This document shows, piece by piece, positions 15,442 through 22,484 of a stretch of DNA of 47,858 nt. Source of the DNA: a virus. Where the stretch lies: the IMG/VR virus record IMGVR_UViG_3300020420_000023, positions 1 to 47,858 of that record, one strand, 5' to 3'. Numbering within the stretch: position 1 is the first letter of the stretch; every line of letters begins with the position of its first letter. Made by a program: the position numbers and the translations under genes. Below the pieces are notes generated by a model. That model was given only the letters and a program-made list of their open reading frames with translations. It was not told where the DNA came from and ran no database searches.

Positions 15442-15710
15442 ATGGATCTGAAAAAAAAATTTTTCCAAGATCAAAAGATGAACTTTTAAACTCAACTTTT
15501 GCAGAAGAAAAAAGCAATGAAGAAATTTATCAAGAGATAAAAAAAGAACTTCTTAAGGAGTTTGAGGGTTGGTGGGACATGAGTGATGCTAAAGAGGTTG
15601 CTCATGGTTTTATCATCAAGGCTTTGTATCACTATGATATAAATGAGAAAGCAATGCTGAAATTAGAAAGCAGATTAATTGATTTATGTATAGATATGGG
15701 GGTTAAATAA
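15438..15710 (+). CDS. Hypothetical acidic protein (90 aa)
   Basis: Overlaps the preceding gene by four bases and the next by one (TAATG). Acidic and helical, with KSNEEIYQEIKKELLKEFEG, a Trp pair (GWWDMSD) and a C-terminal helix (LKLESRLIDLCIDMGVK). No domain recognised. Translation coupling with both neighbours indicates a real frame. Confidence 0.6.
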   Translation: MNGSEKKIFPRSKDELLNSTFAEEKSNEEIYQEIKKELLKEFEGWWDMSDAKEVAHGFIIKALYHYDINEKAMLKLESRLIDLCIDMGVK

Positions 15711-16048
15711 TGGAACTTAAACATCATGAAATTTGTATTATCAAAGTGCTAATTGATTTGAATGATATGTACTTTCAAGACAAGGATATGAAAAATCCAA
15801 TTAGACAACAGATAAATGACAACTTAGATATTTTTGAGCCTTTTGGTTTTCCAATGAAAGATACCAAGATAACTCAAAAATGTTTTTCAATATTAAAAGA
15901 AAAGATTGATAAACGATTTGAAAAAGAAGATTTTCGTTGTATTCATTGTGGAGAGTCAGACGGCTTATCTTTTGAAGACGAAAGAGGTTTTGACATAACT
16001 GATAACCCATACTGTTTTGAATGCAGTATGTATCAAGACGAGGGATAA
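15710..16048 (+). CDS. Small zinc-ribbon-like protein (112 aa)
   Basis: Helical N-terminal two-thirds, then a candidate metal-binding finger: CIHCGESDG near residue 88 and YCFECSMY near 105, so Cys-x2-Cys ... Cys-x2-Cys. Such ribbons usually bind zinc and serve protein or nucleic-acid contacts. Overlaps the preceding frame by one base. Function unknown. Confidence 0.6.
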   Translation: MELKHHEICIIKVLIDLNDMYFQDKDMKNPIRQQINDNLDIFEPFGFPMKDTKITQKCFSILKEKIDKRFEKEDFRCIHCGESDGLSFEDERGFDITDNPYCFECSMYQDEG

Positions 16049-16050
16049 AG

Positions 16051-16206
16051 ATGAATGAAGTTTTAAAAGCAGTGGAAGAAGCAAGTATATCTGTAGCCTC
16101 TTTATTCGATGCTGTGTTTGGAGAAGAATTACAAAAAGATGTCGAGCATATTGGAAATCAGCTAACAATAATAGAAAACTTTTTTAAGGAGATAAAAGAT
16201 GAATAA
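16051..16206 (+). CDS. Small hypothetical protein (51 aa)
   Basis: I take the ATG at 16051 (after GAGGGATAAAG) as the start. Upstream codons would overlap the zinc-ribbon gene without a good site. Mostly helical and acidic: MNEVLKAVEEASISVASLFD at the start and ENFFKEIKDE at the end. It overlaps the next gene by eight bases. No recognisable domain. Confidence 0.55.
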   Translation: MNEVLKAVEEASISVASLFDAVFGEELQKDVEHIGNQLTIIENFFKEIKDE

Positions 16207-16441
16207 AAAAATAAAATTTACTCAAGAAGACGCTGAATATTTAGCTGATTGGTTTAATTTTGTAAACAGTAAATCTTTTGGAATTCTATCAAAAGAATTT
16301 AGAGAAGAAGTAATTAAGGCAGATATTATAAGAGGAAACTTATCTCAATTAATGTCTGAGAATTCAAAATGGAGATTAAAAAGAAGATACCATAATGGTA
16401 GATATGGAAAAGCAACAATAGTAGAGGTGAACGATAAATGA
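16199..16441 (+). CDS. Hypothetical protein (80 aa)
   Basis: Unrecognised charged helical protein with KFTQEDAEYLADWFNF near the start and a basic C-terminal part (WRLKRRYHNGRYGKA). Preceded by AAGGAG inside the previous gene and coupled to the next by an ATGA overlap. Short basic C-end may contact nucleic acid; that is inference. Confidence 0.55.
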   Translation: MNKKIKFTQEDAEYLADWFNFVNSKSFGILSKEFREEVIKADIIRGNLSQLMSENSKWRLKRRYHNGRYGKATIVEVNDK

Positions 16442-16614
16442 ACATAGCTAAATGTCCCAAGTGTAAAAATGGTTTCATTGAAGAGTGTGAAGATTATAGC
16501 AATGAAACTCACATAGCTGTATGCAACAATTCAGATGAGTGTGGAGCAGAATTTTATATTAATTATGAGAAAGTTTACGATCTCAAAACTATTGTGGAGA
16601 TAAATTATGAATAA
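16438..16614 (+). CDS. Small zinc-ribbon protein (58 aa)
   Basis: Starts in an ATGA overlap with the previous gene. It has two cysteine pairs: CPKCKNG at residues 6-12, and CNNSDECG at about 29-36, which is the four-Cys zinc-ribbon layout. The remainder is a short acidic helix. Such miniature ribbons are common in phage early regions. Function unknown. It overlaps the following gene by eight bases. Confidence 0.65.
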   Translation: MNIAKCPKCKNGFIEECEDYSNETHIAVCNNSDECGAEFYINYEKVYDLKTIVEINYE

Positions 16615-16930
16615 AAAATATGTAAAAATTGGTGAAAGCAATGGAGAAATTGTTTTTGAAGAAGTTGAGGTAACTCAAAAAGAGATTTTAAAACAAAAAA
16701 GGGAAGAAGAACTCAAACAAGAAGAGAGAAGAAAAAAGTATCCCTTGCCATTGTCAAAAGAAATCAGAACAGAAATTTTAAGAAGATGTGAAATACTTCA
16801 ATACTTGGGGGATTGTGCGATCATGTCAGACTTTTATGATTCTACAGATGAACAGCTAGTAGAAGATTATTCTTGGGTGCTTGATGATGAGCATAATGAT
16901 CTAGCTGAACCTTTTAATATTACAATTTAA
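16607..16930 (+). CDS. Hypothetical acidic/basic helical protein (107 aa)
   Basis: The N-terminus is a long charged helix (KEILKQKREEELKQEERRKK), then a Cys-containing region with EIRTEILRRCEILQYLG and a highly acidic C-terminal stretch (DEQLVEDYSWVLDDEHND). No domain recognised. It ends directly against the methyltransferase start (TAAATGG), so the two are probably co-translated. Confidence 0.55.
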   Translation: MNKKYVKIGESNGEIVFEEVEVTQKEILKQKREEELKQEERRKKYPLPLSKEIRTEILRRCEILQYLGDCAIMSDFYDSTDEQLVEDYSWVLDDEHNDLAEPFNITI

Positions 16931-17464
16931 ATGGAACTTCCAAATAAAAAGTATAGCATTATCTACGCAGACCCCCCTTGGCAATACAAAAGAAATGGAA
17001 ATCATTCTGCTGAGTCTGTCTATGATGTTATGAGCATAGATCAAATTAAAAAGCTACCAATACAACAAATATCAGAGGATCAAGCACATTTATATCTTTG
17101 GACTACAAATTCATTTATACAAGAAGGATTAGATGTTTGTAAGGCTTGGGGCTTTGAATATAAAACACTTATTACTTGGTTAAAAACATACAAAGACGGT
17201 ACACCAATTATGGGTATGGGTTACTACTTTAGAGGGTGTACTGAACATATTATTTTTGGTGTAAAGGGTAAAAAGCTATGTGAAAATAAAAAAACAAAAA
17301 ACATAATAATAAATCACACCACCAAACACTCTGAAAAACCAAAAGACTTTAGAGAAACCATTGTGAAATGTAGTGGAGACTTGCCAAGAATTGAACTATT
17401 TGCAAGAGAAAAAGTAGATGGTTGGGATTGTTGGGGTAACGAAATTAATGAGGAGAATAAATAA
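16931..17464 (+). CDS. MT-A70-type DNA adenine-N6 methyltransferase (177 aa)
   Basis: Transfers methyl from SAM to adenine N6, probably in phage DNA for protection against host nucleases. The catalytic motif DPPW is at 14-17 (IIYADPPWQYKR). The family marks LYLWTTNSF (about 54-62) and a GCTEHIIFGVKG segment follow. The conserved C-terminal EKPKDFRETIVKCSG is followed by RIELFARE and GWDCWGNE. The length is typical of phage MT-A70 enzymes, somewhat short. It starts immediately after the stop of the previous gene. No restriction enzyme is adjacent. Confidence 0.92.
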   Translation: MELPNKKYSIIYADPPWQYKRNGNHSAESVYDVMSIDQIKKLPIQQISEDQAHLYLWTTNSFIQEGLDVCKAWGFEYKTLITWLKTYKDGTPIMGMGYYFRGCTEHIIFGVKGKKLCENKKTKNIIINHTTKHSEKPKDFRETIVKCSGDLPRIELFAREKVDGWDCWGNEINEENK

Positions 17465-17716
17465 ATGATTTACATAAAATTTAAAATAAATGATGGAGAA
17501 CATGAATATTTTGATTGGTCTTACTATGAATCATTTACACTTCAAGATTATAAAGAAGGTAAAATTAATGATCAGATTATTATGGAAGAAGTTTGGTGCA
17601 TAGAACAAGACGAAGATGGTATTTTTTGGGATAACGATACAAGAACTATTTCAATACATTCAGTTCAAAATTTAACAAAGAACGAGTTAAAAACACTCGA
17701 TAAATTTTATATATAG
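17465..17716 (+). CDS. Hypothetical acidic protein (83 aa)
   Basis: Lies between two methyltransferase genes and starts right after the MT-A70 stop (TAAATGATT). Acidic and aromatic-rich, with HEYFDWSYYESFTLQDYKEG and VWCIEQDEDGIFWDND; predicted beta-rich. No domain recognised. Nine bases with AGGAGG separate it from the C5 methyltransferase. Confidence 0.55.
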   Translation: MIYIKFKINDGEHEYFDWSYYESFTLQDYKEGKINDQIIMEEVWCIEQDEDGIFWDNDTRTISIHSVQNLTKNELKTLDKFYI

Positions 17717-17724
17717 GAGGTTTT

Positions 17725-19413
17725 ATGAAAGTGTTAGCATTATTTGATGGAATGAGCTGTGGTCAATTGGCTCTTAAAAAGCTTGGAGTTAAGGTAGATA
17801 AATACTATGCAAGTGAAATTGACAAATATGCAATACAAATTACACAAAAAAATTTTCCAAACACCATACAGGTTGGAGATGTTTGTAATTTAGATCCAAA
17901 CGATTTTAAAGATGTGGATCTAATTCTTTGTGGCTCGCCATGTCAAGGATTTAGTTTTGCAGGAAAGCAATTGGCTTTTGATGACCCCCGAAGTGCTTTA
18001 TTTTTTGAATTTATAAGACTTTTGAAAGCGATCAAGCCAAAATATTTCTTATTAGAGAATGTCAGAATGAAAAAAGAATTTTTGGAAGTTATTACTGAAC
18101 AAGTATCAAAGTGCTATCCAGATTTTTCAAATGGAAAAGATATGTTTGGTAGTAGAATCGAGCCTATTTTAATAAACTCTTCTCTTCTTTCCGCCCAATC
18201 GAGGCAGAGGTTTTATTGGACTAATATTCCAAACATAGAGCAACCAAAAGATAAAGGAATCGTTCTTAGAGATATTTTAGAACAAGATGTTGATGACTCA
18301 CACAAACTTAGCGAAGCAAAAAAAGATAGGGTTTTGCATTCAGAAAGAGGTAAAGGATTCTTTTATGAAGAAAGCGATGAAAAAATTGGAACTTTAGTTG
18401 CAGGTTATCACAAGCAACCAACTGATGGTTCTTACATAAAGCAACACAAAGCTGTAAAAAAAACAGAAAGAAACAGAAGACATTTAAGACAACTAGATGA
18501 AAAATCACTTTGTATGACAGCAACTATGTGGAAAGGTGCAGGTAATAACGGTATGACACTTGTTCCACAAAAGCCTATCAAAGTAGGAATGAATGTTGAA
18601 AAAGTAAAAATAAGAGTTCATGAGGTCAATATTAGTGGATTGCAACACTTACTTAGAGAGATGAAAAAGCAATCAAGAAAAACCAATAAACAGATATCAG
18701 ATGAGTTAAATGTTCCCATAACAAAGGTTGAGCATTTTTTTAGGACTGATAAATATTTTGCAATACCATCTGATGATATTTGGTTTGATCTTAAAAAGTG
18801 TTTAGGGATTGAAACAGATGTCTTTGATAGAGAGATTATGGAGTTTGAATATCGTGATGGAGTTTTTGAAAGCACTCAAAGGGTATATAGCGATCAAGGT
18901 AAATCTCCAACTCTTACTGCTTCAAACAAAGAACAAATGATAGAGACTAAACCAAAGCAAGTAGGAATTGCATCTGATGTCAATGGACACGATATTTTAA
19001 AAAGAGTTTATAGTGCAAATGGTAAATCTCCCACACTAAATACCATGGGTGGCGGTAATCGAGAGCCAAAAGTATCCGTGCAATCATACAGAGAAGTCAG
19101 AACAGAAGAGGCAAAAGAGATGAGAAAAATGGTAAGAGAAAAAACAGGAAAAGATTTTACTCCATTTAGAGCCAAGAAATTAGTTCCAAGAGATGACAAT
19201 AAAGTGGGAACTCTTACACCAAATTTAAATAATCAACACAACATAACTGAGGACTATACTTGGAGAAAACTTACACCTTTAGAATGCGAAAGACTGCAAA
19301 CAGTCCCAGATAATTATACTGAAGGAGTGAGCAACACTCAAAGATACAAGATGCTTGGAAATGGTTGGACTGTAGATGTAATAGCACATATTCTTAAAAA
19401 CATGGATCTTTAA
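17725..19413 (+). CDS. C5-cytosine DNA methyltransferase with helix-turn-helix-like insertion (562 aa)
   Basis: Methylates cytosine C5. Motif I FDGMSCGQLAL (7-17), motif IV GSPCQGFS with Cys73, motif VI LENVRM (ENV at 111-113), motif VIII QSRQRFYW (158-165), and near the end motifs IX/X (WRKLTPLECERLQTVPDN then YKMLGNGWTV, 513-550). About 290 residues between VIII and IX exceed the usual target-recognition region. They include a DNA-binding-like helical segment (REMKKQSRKTNKQISDELNV, 311-330) and two repeated RVYS..GKSPTL blocks (386-397, 427-438) typical of phage cytosine methylases. AGGAGG precedes the ATG. Converges with an HNH gene, overlapping it by four bases. Confidence 0.92.
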   Translation: MKVLALFDGMSCGQLALKKLGVKVDKYYASEIDKYAIQITQKNFPNTIQVGDVCNLDPNDFKDVDLILCGSPCQGFSFAGKQLAFDDPRSALFFEFIRLLKAIKPKYFLLENVRMKKEFLEVITEQVSKCYPDFSNGKDMFGSRIEPILINSSLLSAQSRQRFYWTNIPNIEQPKDKGIVLRDILEQDVDDSHKLSEAKKDRVLHSERGKGFFYEESDEKIGTLVAGYHKQPTDGSYIKQHKAVKKTERNRRHLRQLDEKSLCMTATMWKGAGNNGMTLVPQKPIKVGMNVEKVKIRVHEVNISGLQHLLREMKKQSRKTNKQISDELNVPITKVEHFFRTDKYFAIPSDDIWFDLKKCLGIETDVFDREIMEFEYRDGVFESTQRVYSDQGKSPTLTASNKEQMIETKPKQVGIASDVNGHDILKRVYSANGKSPTLNTMGGGNREPKVSVQSYREVRTEEAKEMRKMVREKTGKDFTPFRAKKLVPRDDNKVGTLTPNLNNQHNITEDYTWRKLTPLECERLQTVPDNYTEGVSNTQRYKMLGNGWTVDVIAHILKNMDL

Positions 19414-19934
19414 TTATTTTCTGCAACTAATTTGCACCAATCAATCAAATCATCAAGATCAAGAGTGTACTTCATCATGTTAATAGCCAAGCATACAAGA
19501 CAAACATTTTCTTTGGTATATCCCTTTTCATTATCAATCCTATCAATACTTATGTTTGTTAAATGATACCCGGAACCATCTTTTATGTGAGTCATTATCA
19601 TGCCAGAGTAAGCACAAAGACCCTTTTGATTATCATACATCTCATGTAGGTCTTCTTTTTTCAGAGAAAAGTCGTGTGTTTTCTTTCTTCTATGTGCTAG
19701 TTGTGAATAAAGGTTATTAGTGTAAGCATATGGAGTTTTGGCTATTTTTTCTCTTCTCCCGATTGAACGGCACTTGCGACAATGATTTAATCTGTAACCG
19801 TTTACTCTTCTGTCAAGCTCAAAGCGATCTATGGATTTTGTTTTTCCACAAGTAAGACAGGTTTTCTTTTGTTTATTCTGACCAGTCGAAGGGGAACTGA
19901 TCTTTGATTTTGAGACCAAAGCTATCTGCTCCAT
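19410..19934 (-). CDS. HNH endonuclease-type protein with N-terminal zinc finger (174 aa)
   Basis: Predicted nuclease. The N-terminus has Cys26/Cys29 (CLTCGKTK) and Cys52/Cys55 (CRKC), a zinc finger as in group-I HNH enzymes. The core is GLCAYSGM at 105-112, then ISIDRIDNEKGY (128-139) and KENVCLVC...N (141-152), giving the His-Me-finger pattern with Asp/Asn. The motif NISIDRID with downstream Asn is usual for this family. The ATG at 19934 overlaps the DUF5675-type gene by 62 bases; a later start is possible. Could be a homing or junction-cleaving enzyme. It ends opposite the cytosine methylase. Confidence 0.75.
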   Translation of the reverse strand: MEQIALVSKSKISSPSTGQNKQKKTCLTCGKTKSIDRFELDRRVNGYRLNHCRKCRSIGRREKIAKTPYAYTNNLYSQLAHRRKKTHDFSLKKEDLHEMYDNQKGLCAYSGMIMTHIKDGSGYHLTNISIDRIDNEKGYTKENVCLVCLAINMMKYTLDLDDLIDWCKLVAENN

Positions 19935-20283
19935 TCATAAGTTTCATAAATCTTTTCATAGCTTTTTTACTAGATCCCACAAAAGGTTTACCTTTCATAA
20001 GCTCTTCGCCAAGCAAAAGACACCCTTGAGAATCTTTTTCGGGATAATTACCAACATGAAACAATATGTATGTTCGTCCGGGTACACTTGACAGTTGATA
20101 TGTTTCACCAAATTTTTTTGACTTGTACTTTGTGCATATATATTCACCAACTGGAACGCAACTTACATTTTTTTTATTGTTTCTCCAAGGTCTTTCAGCA
20201 ACCCAAAAAACTTCTTCATTAATTGATAGTTTTCCAAGAGTTGCTTCCGGGTGATATGCAAACCTTTCTAATATCCCGTCCAT
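19873..20283 (-). CDS. DUF5675-like protein, possible cell-wall or lysis role (136 aa)
   Basis: Contains the ERPWRNNKKNVSCVPVGEY block and PGRTYILFHVGNYPEKD with SQGCLLLGE. This is the layout I recognise as the DUF5675 family, found widely in phages. A His...Gly-Cys order near the centre recalls the catalytic His and Cys of L,D-transpeptidases, so a peptidoglycan-related activity is conceivable, but that is inference. A coiled-coil membrane protein precedes it by 19 bases. No signal peptide. Confidence 0.65.
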   Translation of the reverse strand: MDGILERFAYHPEATLGKLSINEEVFWVAERPWRNNKKNVSCVPVGEYICTKYKSKKFGETYQLSSVPGRTYILFHVGNYPEKDSQGCLLLGEELMKGKPFVGSSKKAMKRFMKLMNGADSFGLKIKDQFPFDWSE

Positions 20284-20302
20284 GGAATAAATTATACTTG
20301 AA

Positions 20303-20560
20303 TTATCTTAAGAAATAAAAGGCGAGAGAAATAACACCTGCAATGAGAGCCCATGCAAACCTTTCTACCCAACCAACTACAACATTGTCTTTAGATTGTG
20401 CTTGTTCTAACTGTCTTAATCTTCTTTCATGATCAGCAAGATCATCTTTTTGATTTATAAGCCTTTCTTCAAGCCTTGGTAGTATTTGGGTAAGGCTATG
20501 CACCTCATCCATTTTCTTTTCGAGGTTATCTAGTCGCACTTGAATTTCAGTAAGCTCCAT
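20303..20560 (-). CDS. Coiled-coil membrane protein, candidate holin/spanin-like (85 aa)
   Basis: Starts at the ATG at 20560 (a longer reading from 20596 is possible). Residues about 1-58 form a continuous coiled coil (EIQVRLDNLEKKMDEVHSL ... RRLRQLEQAQ). The last ~22 residues (GWVERFAWALIAGVISLAFY) form one transmembrane helix, so the coiled coil would face the cytoplasm or periplasm. This architecture resembles small phage holin-like and spanin-like proteins. It is followed by a DUF5675-type gene, consistent with a lysis cassette. No strong ribosome binding site. Function not proven. Confidence 0.6.
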   Translation of the reverse strand: MELTEIQVRLDNLEKKMDEVHSLTQILPRLEERLINQKDDLADHERRLRQLEQAQSKDNVVVGWVERFAWALIAGVISLAFYFLR

Positions 20561-20712
20561 TTGATTTTTTATGTATGTTATGAATGCAAGATACAAGATA
20601 CAAACAGTTATAACAAGTCAGATAAAAAAATATTTTATTACACAATTTTTTATTAAATATTAGCTTGTCAAGACTGTTTTTAAATTATTTTTTTGGTAAG
20701 ATTTTAAGTCCT

Positions 20713-20889
20713 ATGTTGATAAAAGAAGCCATACAAAAAGTAGCAAAAGAACTCAAAAAAGAGAGCAACATAGAATTTCAAGATCCGATGATTCTGCAAG
20801 GATATTCTGAAGATTTATCTGAAAAAGATATTAGAAAAGCAATGGCTGTGATATCAGTTGTATCTGAGGTTTTGTTAGAATTACAATAG
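20713..20889 (+). CDS. Small hypothetical protein on the opposite strand (58 aa)
   Basis: The only plus-strand frame within the 19.4-27.1 kb minus-strand block. It begins at an ATG at 20713 and reads MLIKEAIQKVAKELKKESNI, amphipathic helices, ending LLELQ. It overlaps the convergent gene at 20881 by nine bases. Upstream, 20597-20712 is AT-rich and non-coding. It could be a small regulator with its own promoter. The amphipathic pattern favours a real gene, but no family is known. Confidence 0.5.
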   Translation: MLIKEAIQKVAKELKKESNIEFQDPMILQGYSEDLSEKDIRKAMAVISVVSEVLLELQ

Positions 20890-21075
20890 ATCTATATTTT
20901 TAAGAGCTTCTTCAAAATTATTACCTAACTTTTTCCACTCATCACCATCTATTTTATAAATCCAACCATTTAGTTTTGCTTTTTTTCCATAAGGATTTTT
21001 TGGAACCCATCTTACATCTGCTCTAAGAAACCCAACTTGATTAATTCTGCTAATTAATTGTTCTTTTTTGTTCAT
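20881..21075 (-). CDS. Small hypothetical protein (64 aa)
   Basis: I take the ATG at 21075. Sequence starts MNKKEQLISRINQVGF, has a WVPKNPYGKKAKLNGW core and ends LKNIDLL. Mixed alpha/beta with basic loops. It follows the 54-residue gene, overlapping its end, within the early minus cluster. No family recognised. Confidence 0.55.
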   Translation of the reverse strand: MNKKEQLISRINQVGFLRADVRWVPKNPYGKKAKLNGWIYKIDGDEWKKLGNNFEEALKNIDLL

Positions 21076-21214
21076 ATTGTTCAGTCCAATATTCCTCAAA
21101 CATGGGTCTAAATTCTTCTAATGTGGGTATTGTAAGTTTTGGGGTGTTTTTGAAAGTTTTGACATATTTTTTGTAAGCCTCTAAAAGTTGCTTTTCTGTG
21201 TATAAAAGCATCAT
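21050..21214 (-). CDS. Small hypothetical protein (54 aa)
   Basis: Reads MMLLYTEKQLLEAYKKYVKT at the start, then a short Pro/Thr linker and a Glu/Tyr/Phe-rich helix (EEFRPMFEEYWTEQY). Its ATG overlaps the stop of the upstream gene (ATGA) and it overlaps the next gene by 26 bases. The coupling supports a real frame. Unknown role. Confidence 0.5.
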   Translation of the reverse strand: MMLLYTEKQLLEAYKKYVKTFKNTPKLTIPTLEEFRPMFEEYWTEQYEQKRTIN

Positions 21215-21393
21215 CAATGAATCATAGGTGGATCTTCTGGGTCATATGGAAATAAATCGTCTAGCTCTCCAACTACAGTACAACCAACAGAAGAGGCTGC
21301 TTCTTCGGCTATATCCCAACTTGAAGCACAAAGATACGGACCTGCATATGTTTTGCCGTCTTTTTCAAATTCTGTAATAAAAATTCTGATCAT
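21214..21393 (-). CDS. Small hypothetical protein (59 aa)
   Basis: The ATG at 21393 overlaps the stop of the upstream basic gene. Sequence begins MIRIFITEFEKDGKTYAGPY, continues with CASSWDIAEEAASSVGCTVVG and ends in an acidic Pro-rich tail (FPYDPEDPPMIH). A small alpha/beta fold is likely. A pattern of strand-loop-helix with two Cys is visible; no domain named. Confidence 0.55.
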   Translation of the reverse strand: MIRIFITEFEKDGKTYAGPYLCASSWDIAEEAASSVGCTVVGELDDLFPYDPEDPPMIH

Positions 21394-21701
21394 GCGTTCC
21401 AAAGGTCTCTTCTAGCCCAATAATTTGAGCTAAATTTGTCGTCCTTCGTAAGCCTCCCTGATTTATTTCTGATACCAGCAGACCTTCGTAGATAATCCCT
21501 ACGAGCCTCACTAGAATAATTATGCCTATAATCTTTATGACCATATCTGACGACCTTAATTTTATCACCTTTCTTAGCTAGTACCTCTTTTTTAAATTTG
21601 CCTTTCCCGGTGTATCTTTTGGGCTTATTGAAGCCCGGATAGAGTTTGCCTCTATACATTACACCGTTCTTAGTTCTTTTTGCTTCAGACGCTTTAGCCA
21701 T
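21390..21701 (-). CDS. Basic conserved small phage protein (103 aa)
   Basis: Lys/Arg-rich. The start MAKASEAKRTKNGVMYRG is followed by KRYTGKGKFKKEV and KIKVVRYGHKDYRHNY. Then come a SSEARRDYLRRSAGIRNKSG block and a C-terminal YWARRDLWNA. I recognise the KKV-x-FG-x-x-x-Y-x-H-x-K-D-x-x-R-R-x-x-Y-L-x-R-H pattern of small basic proteins encoded by many marine phages and giant viruses, whose function is not known to me. Nucleic-acid binding is likely from charge. Coupled by ATGA overlap to the next gene. Confidence 0.6.
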   Translation of the reverse strand: MAKASEAKRTKNGVMYRGKLYPGFNKPKRYTGKGKFKKEVLAKKGDKIKVVRYGHKDYRHNYSSEARRDYLRRSAGIRNKSGRLTKDDKFSSNYWARRDLWNA

Positions 21702-21744
21702 GATTGTAACATTGATTGTATTTATATTGTGTTATAAATTTCAT

Positions 21745-22008
21745 TTATTTCTTCTTTTTCCCGCCTAGCAGGTCTTTGTCAGCCTTTCTTGCACCGCCTT
21801 TGCCAGAAACAAAAGATTTAACCCGTCCCATCGCCCAAGCGTGTGCTGAAACTCTTCTTGATCCAGACGAATAATATGCACCCAAACCTCTTTTATAAAC
21901 TTTATCAAGTGTTGATTTTGCAAAACGACCAGCACCCGGAATAGATGAATATCTACCCATGCTTTTTTTGGTTTTACTTTTTCCTTTTTTTCTTTTTACG
22001 CTTGCCAT
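21745..22008 (-). CDS. Basic small phage protein (87 aa)
   Basis: Very basic at both ends (MASVKRKKGKSKTKKSMGRY and DLLGGKKKK), with a less charged centre containing SRRVSAHAWAMGRVKSFVSG. The centre pattern S-x-H-A-W-A-M-G-R-V-x-S-F recalls a small family found in phages, but I do not assign function. Overlaps the next basic gene by 35 bases. Second of three basic genes in a row. Confidence 0.55.
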   Translation of the reverse strand: MASVKRKKGKSKTKKSMGRYSSIPGAGRFAKSTLDKVYKRGLGAYYSSGSRRVSAHAWAMGRVKSFVSGKGGARKADKDLLGGKKKK

Positions 22009-22192
22009 CTTTAGCCCTCTGTTTTGATATTTTATCCATCATAGCTGGTGTTAGCTTGCCTTGTCTATAAAGTCTAGCTGTTCTTTTGATCTCGGATTCA
22101 GCCTTCCTAGGATTTTTAGATCCACGAACATATTTTTTAGGTACACCGCCCCTAGTTTTTGGAACTTTTTTGAATTTTCTTTTGCCTGGCAT
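21974..22192 (-). CDS. Very basic small protein (72 aa)
   Basis: Begins MPGKRKFKKVPKTRGGVPKK and ends in a run of lysines and arginines after DKISKQRAKDG. The segment ESEIKRTARLYRQGKLTP is a predicted amphipathic helix. Its start overlaps the stop of a polylysine micropeptide. Likely nucleic-acid-binding by charge; no known function. Confidence 0.55.
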   Translation of the reverse strand: MPGKRKFKKVPKTRGGVPKKYVRGSKNPRKAESEIKRTARLYRQGKLTPAMMDKISKQRAKDGKRKKKKRKK

Positions 22193-22263
22193 TATTTTTT
22201 CTTGCCTTTAGACTTTTTCTTTTTCTTTTTCTTTTTGCCGTAGCTCATTTTTCCGTAGCCCAT
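22192..22263 (-). CDS. Polylysine micropeptide (23 aa)
   Basis: A 23-residue frame: MGYGKMSYG followed by eight lysines and SKGKKK. It has a strong AGGAG five bases before the ATG, and its stop shares one base with the next start (TAATG). Although it is short and of low complexity, the ribosome binding site and coupling make expression plausible. Gly-Tyr-Gly plus lysine tails occur in small peptides of other marine phages. Role unknown; may bind nucleic acid. Confidence 0.6.
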   Translation of the reverse strand: MGYGKMSYGKKKKKKKKSKGKKK

Positions 22264-22265
22264 TT

Positions 22266-22478
22266 TTACTCCTTTTCTAATTTAGTTATATAATTTTTTA
22301 CATCAACAAGCCAGTTTCTAAGTCTTTCAGCTTGTAACTTATGAAACTCAGAGTTCTCACCCACAAGTGCCATACTTATATGATAGTCATGACATCGCAA
22401 TATTACTGCAATGGCATCTTGATAAGGCATTCTCACCAAAGAAGAAAAAGTTCTTTTTGATTTTACAACCTCGTCCAC
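22266..22478 (-). CDS. Small helical protein (70 aa)
   Basis: GTG start at 22478. A helical, charged protein with YQDAIAVILRCHDYHISMAL and RLRNWLVDVKNYITKLEKE. The His-rich middle could bind metal, but there is no clear motif. It lies seven bases after the stop of the 41-residue basic gene. Confidence 0.5.
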   Translation of the reverse strand: MDEVVKSKRTFSSLVRMPYQDAIAVILRCHDYHISMALVGENSEFHKLQAERLRNWLVDVKNYITKLEKE

Positions 22479-22484
22479 CTATCA

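Noticed and set aside
20808-20832. Plus-strand CTGAAGA with GAAA a few bases later
   Set aside because: The seven bases between cannot form a stem II and there is no stem III or cleavage triplet. It lies within the 58-aa coding frame.
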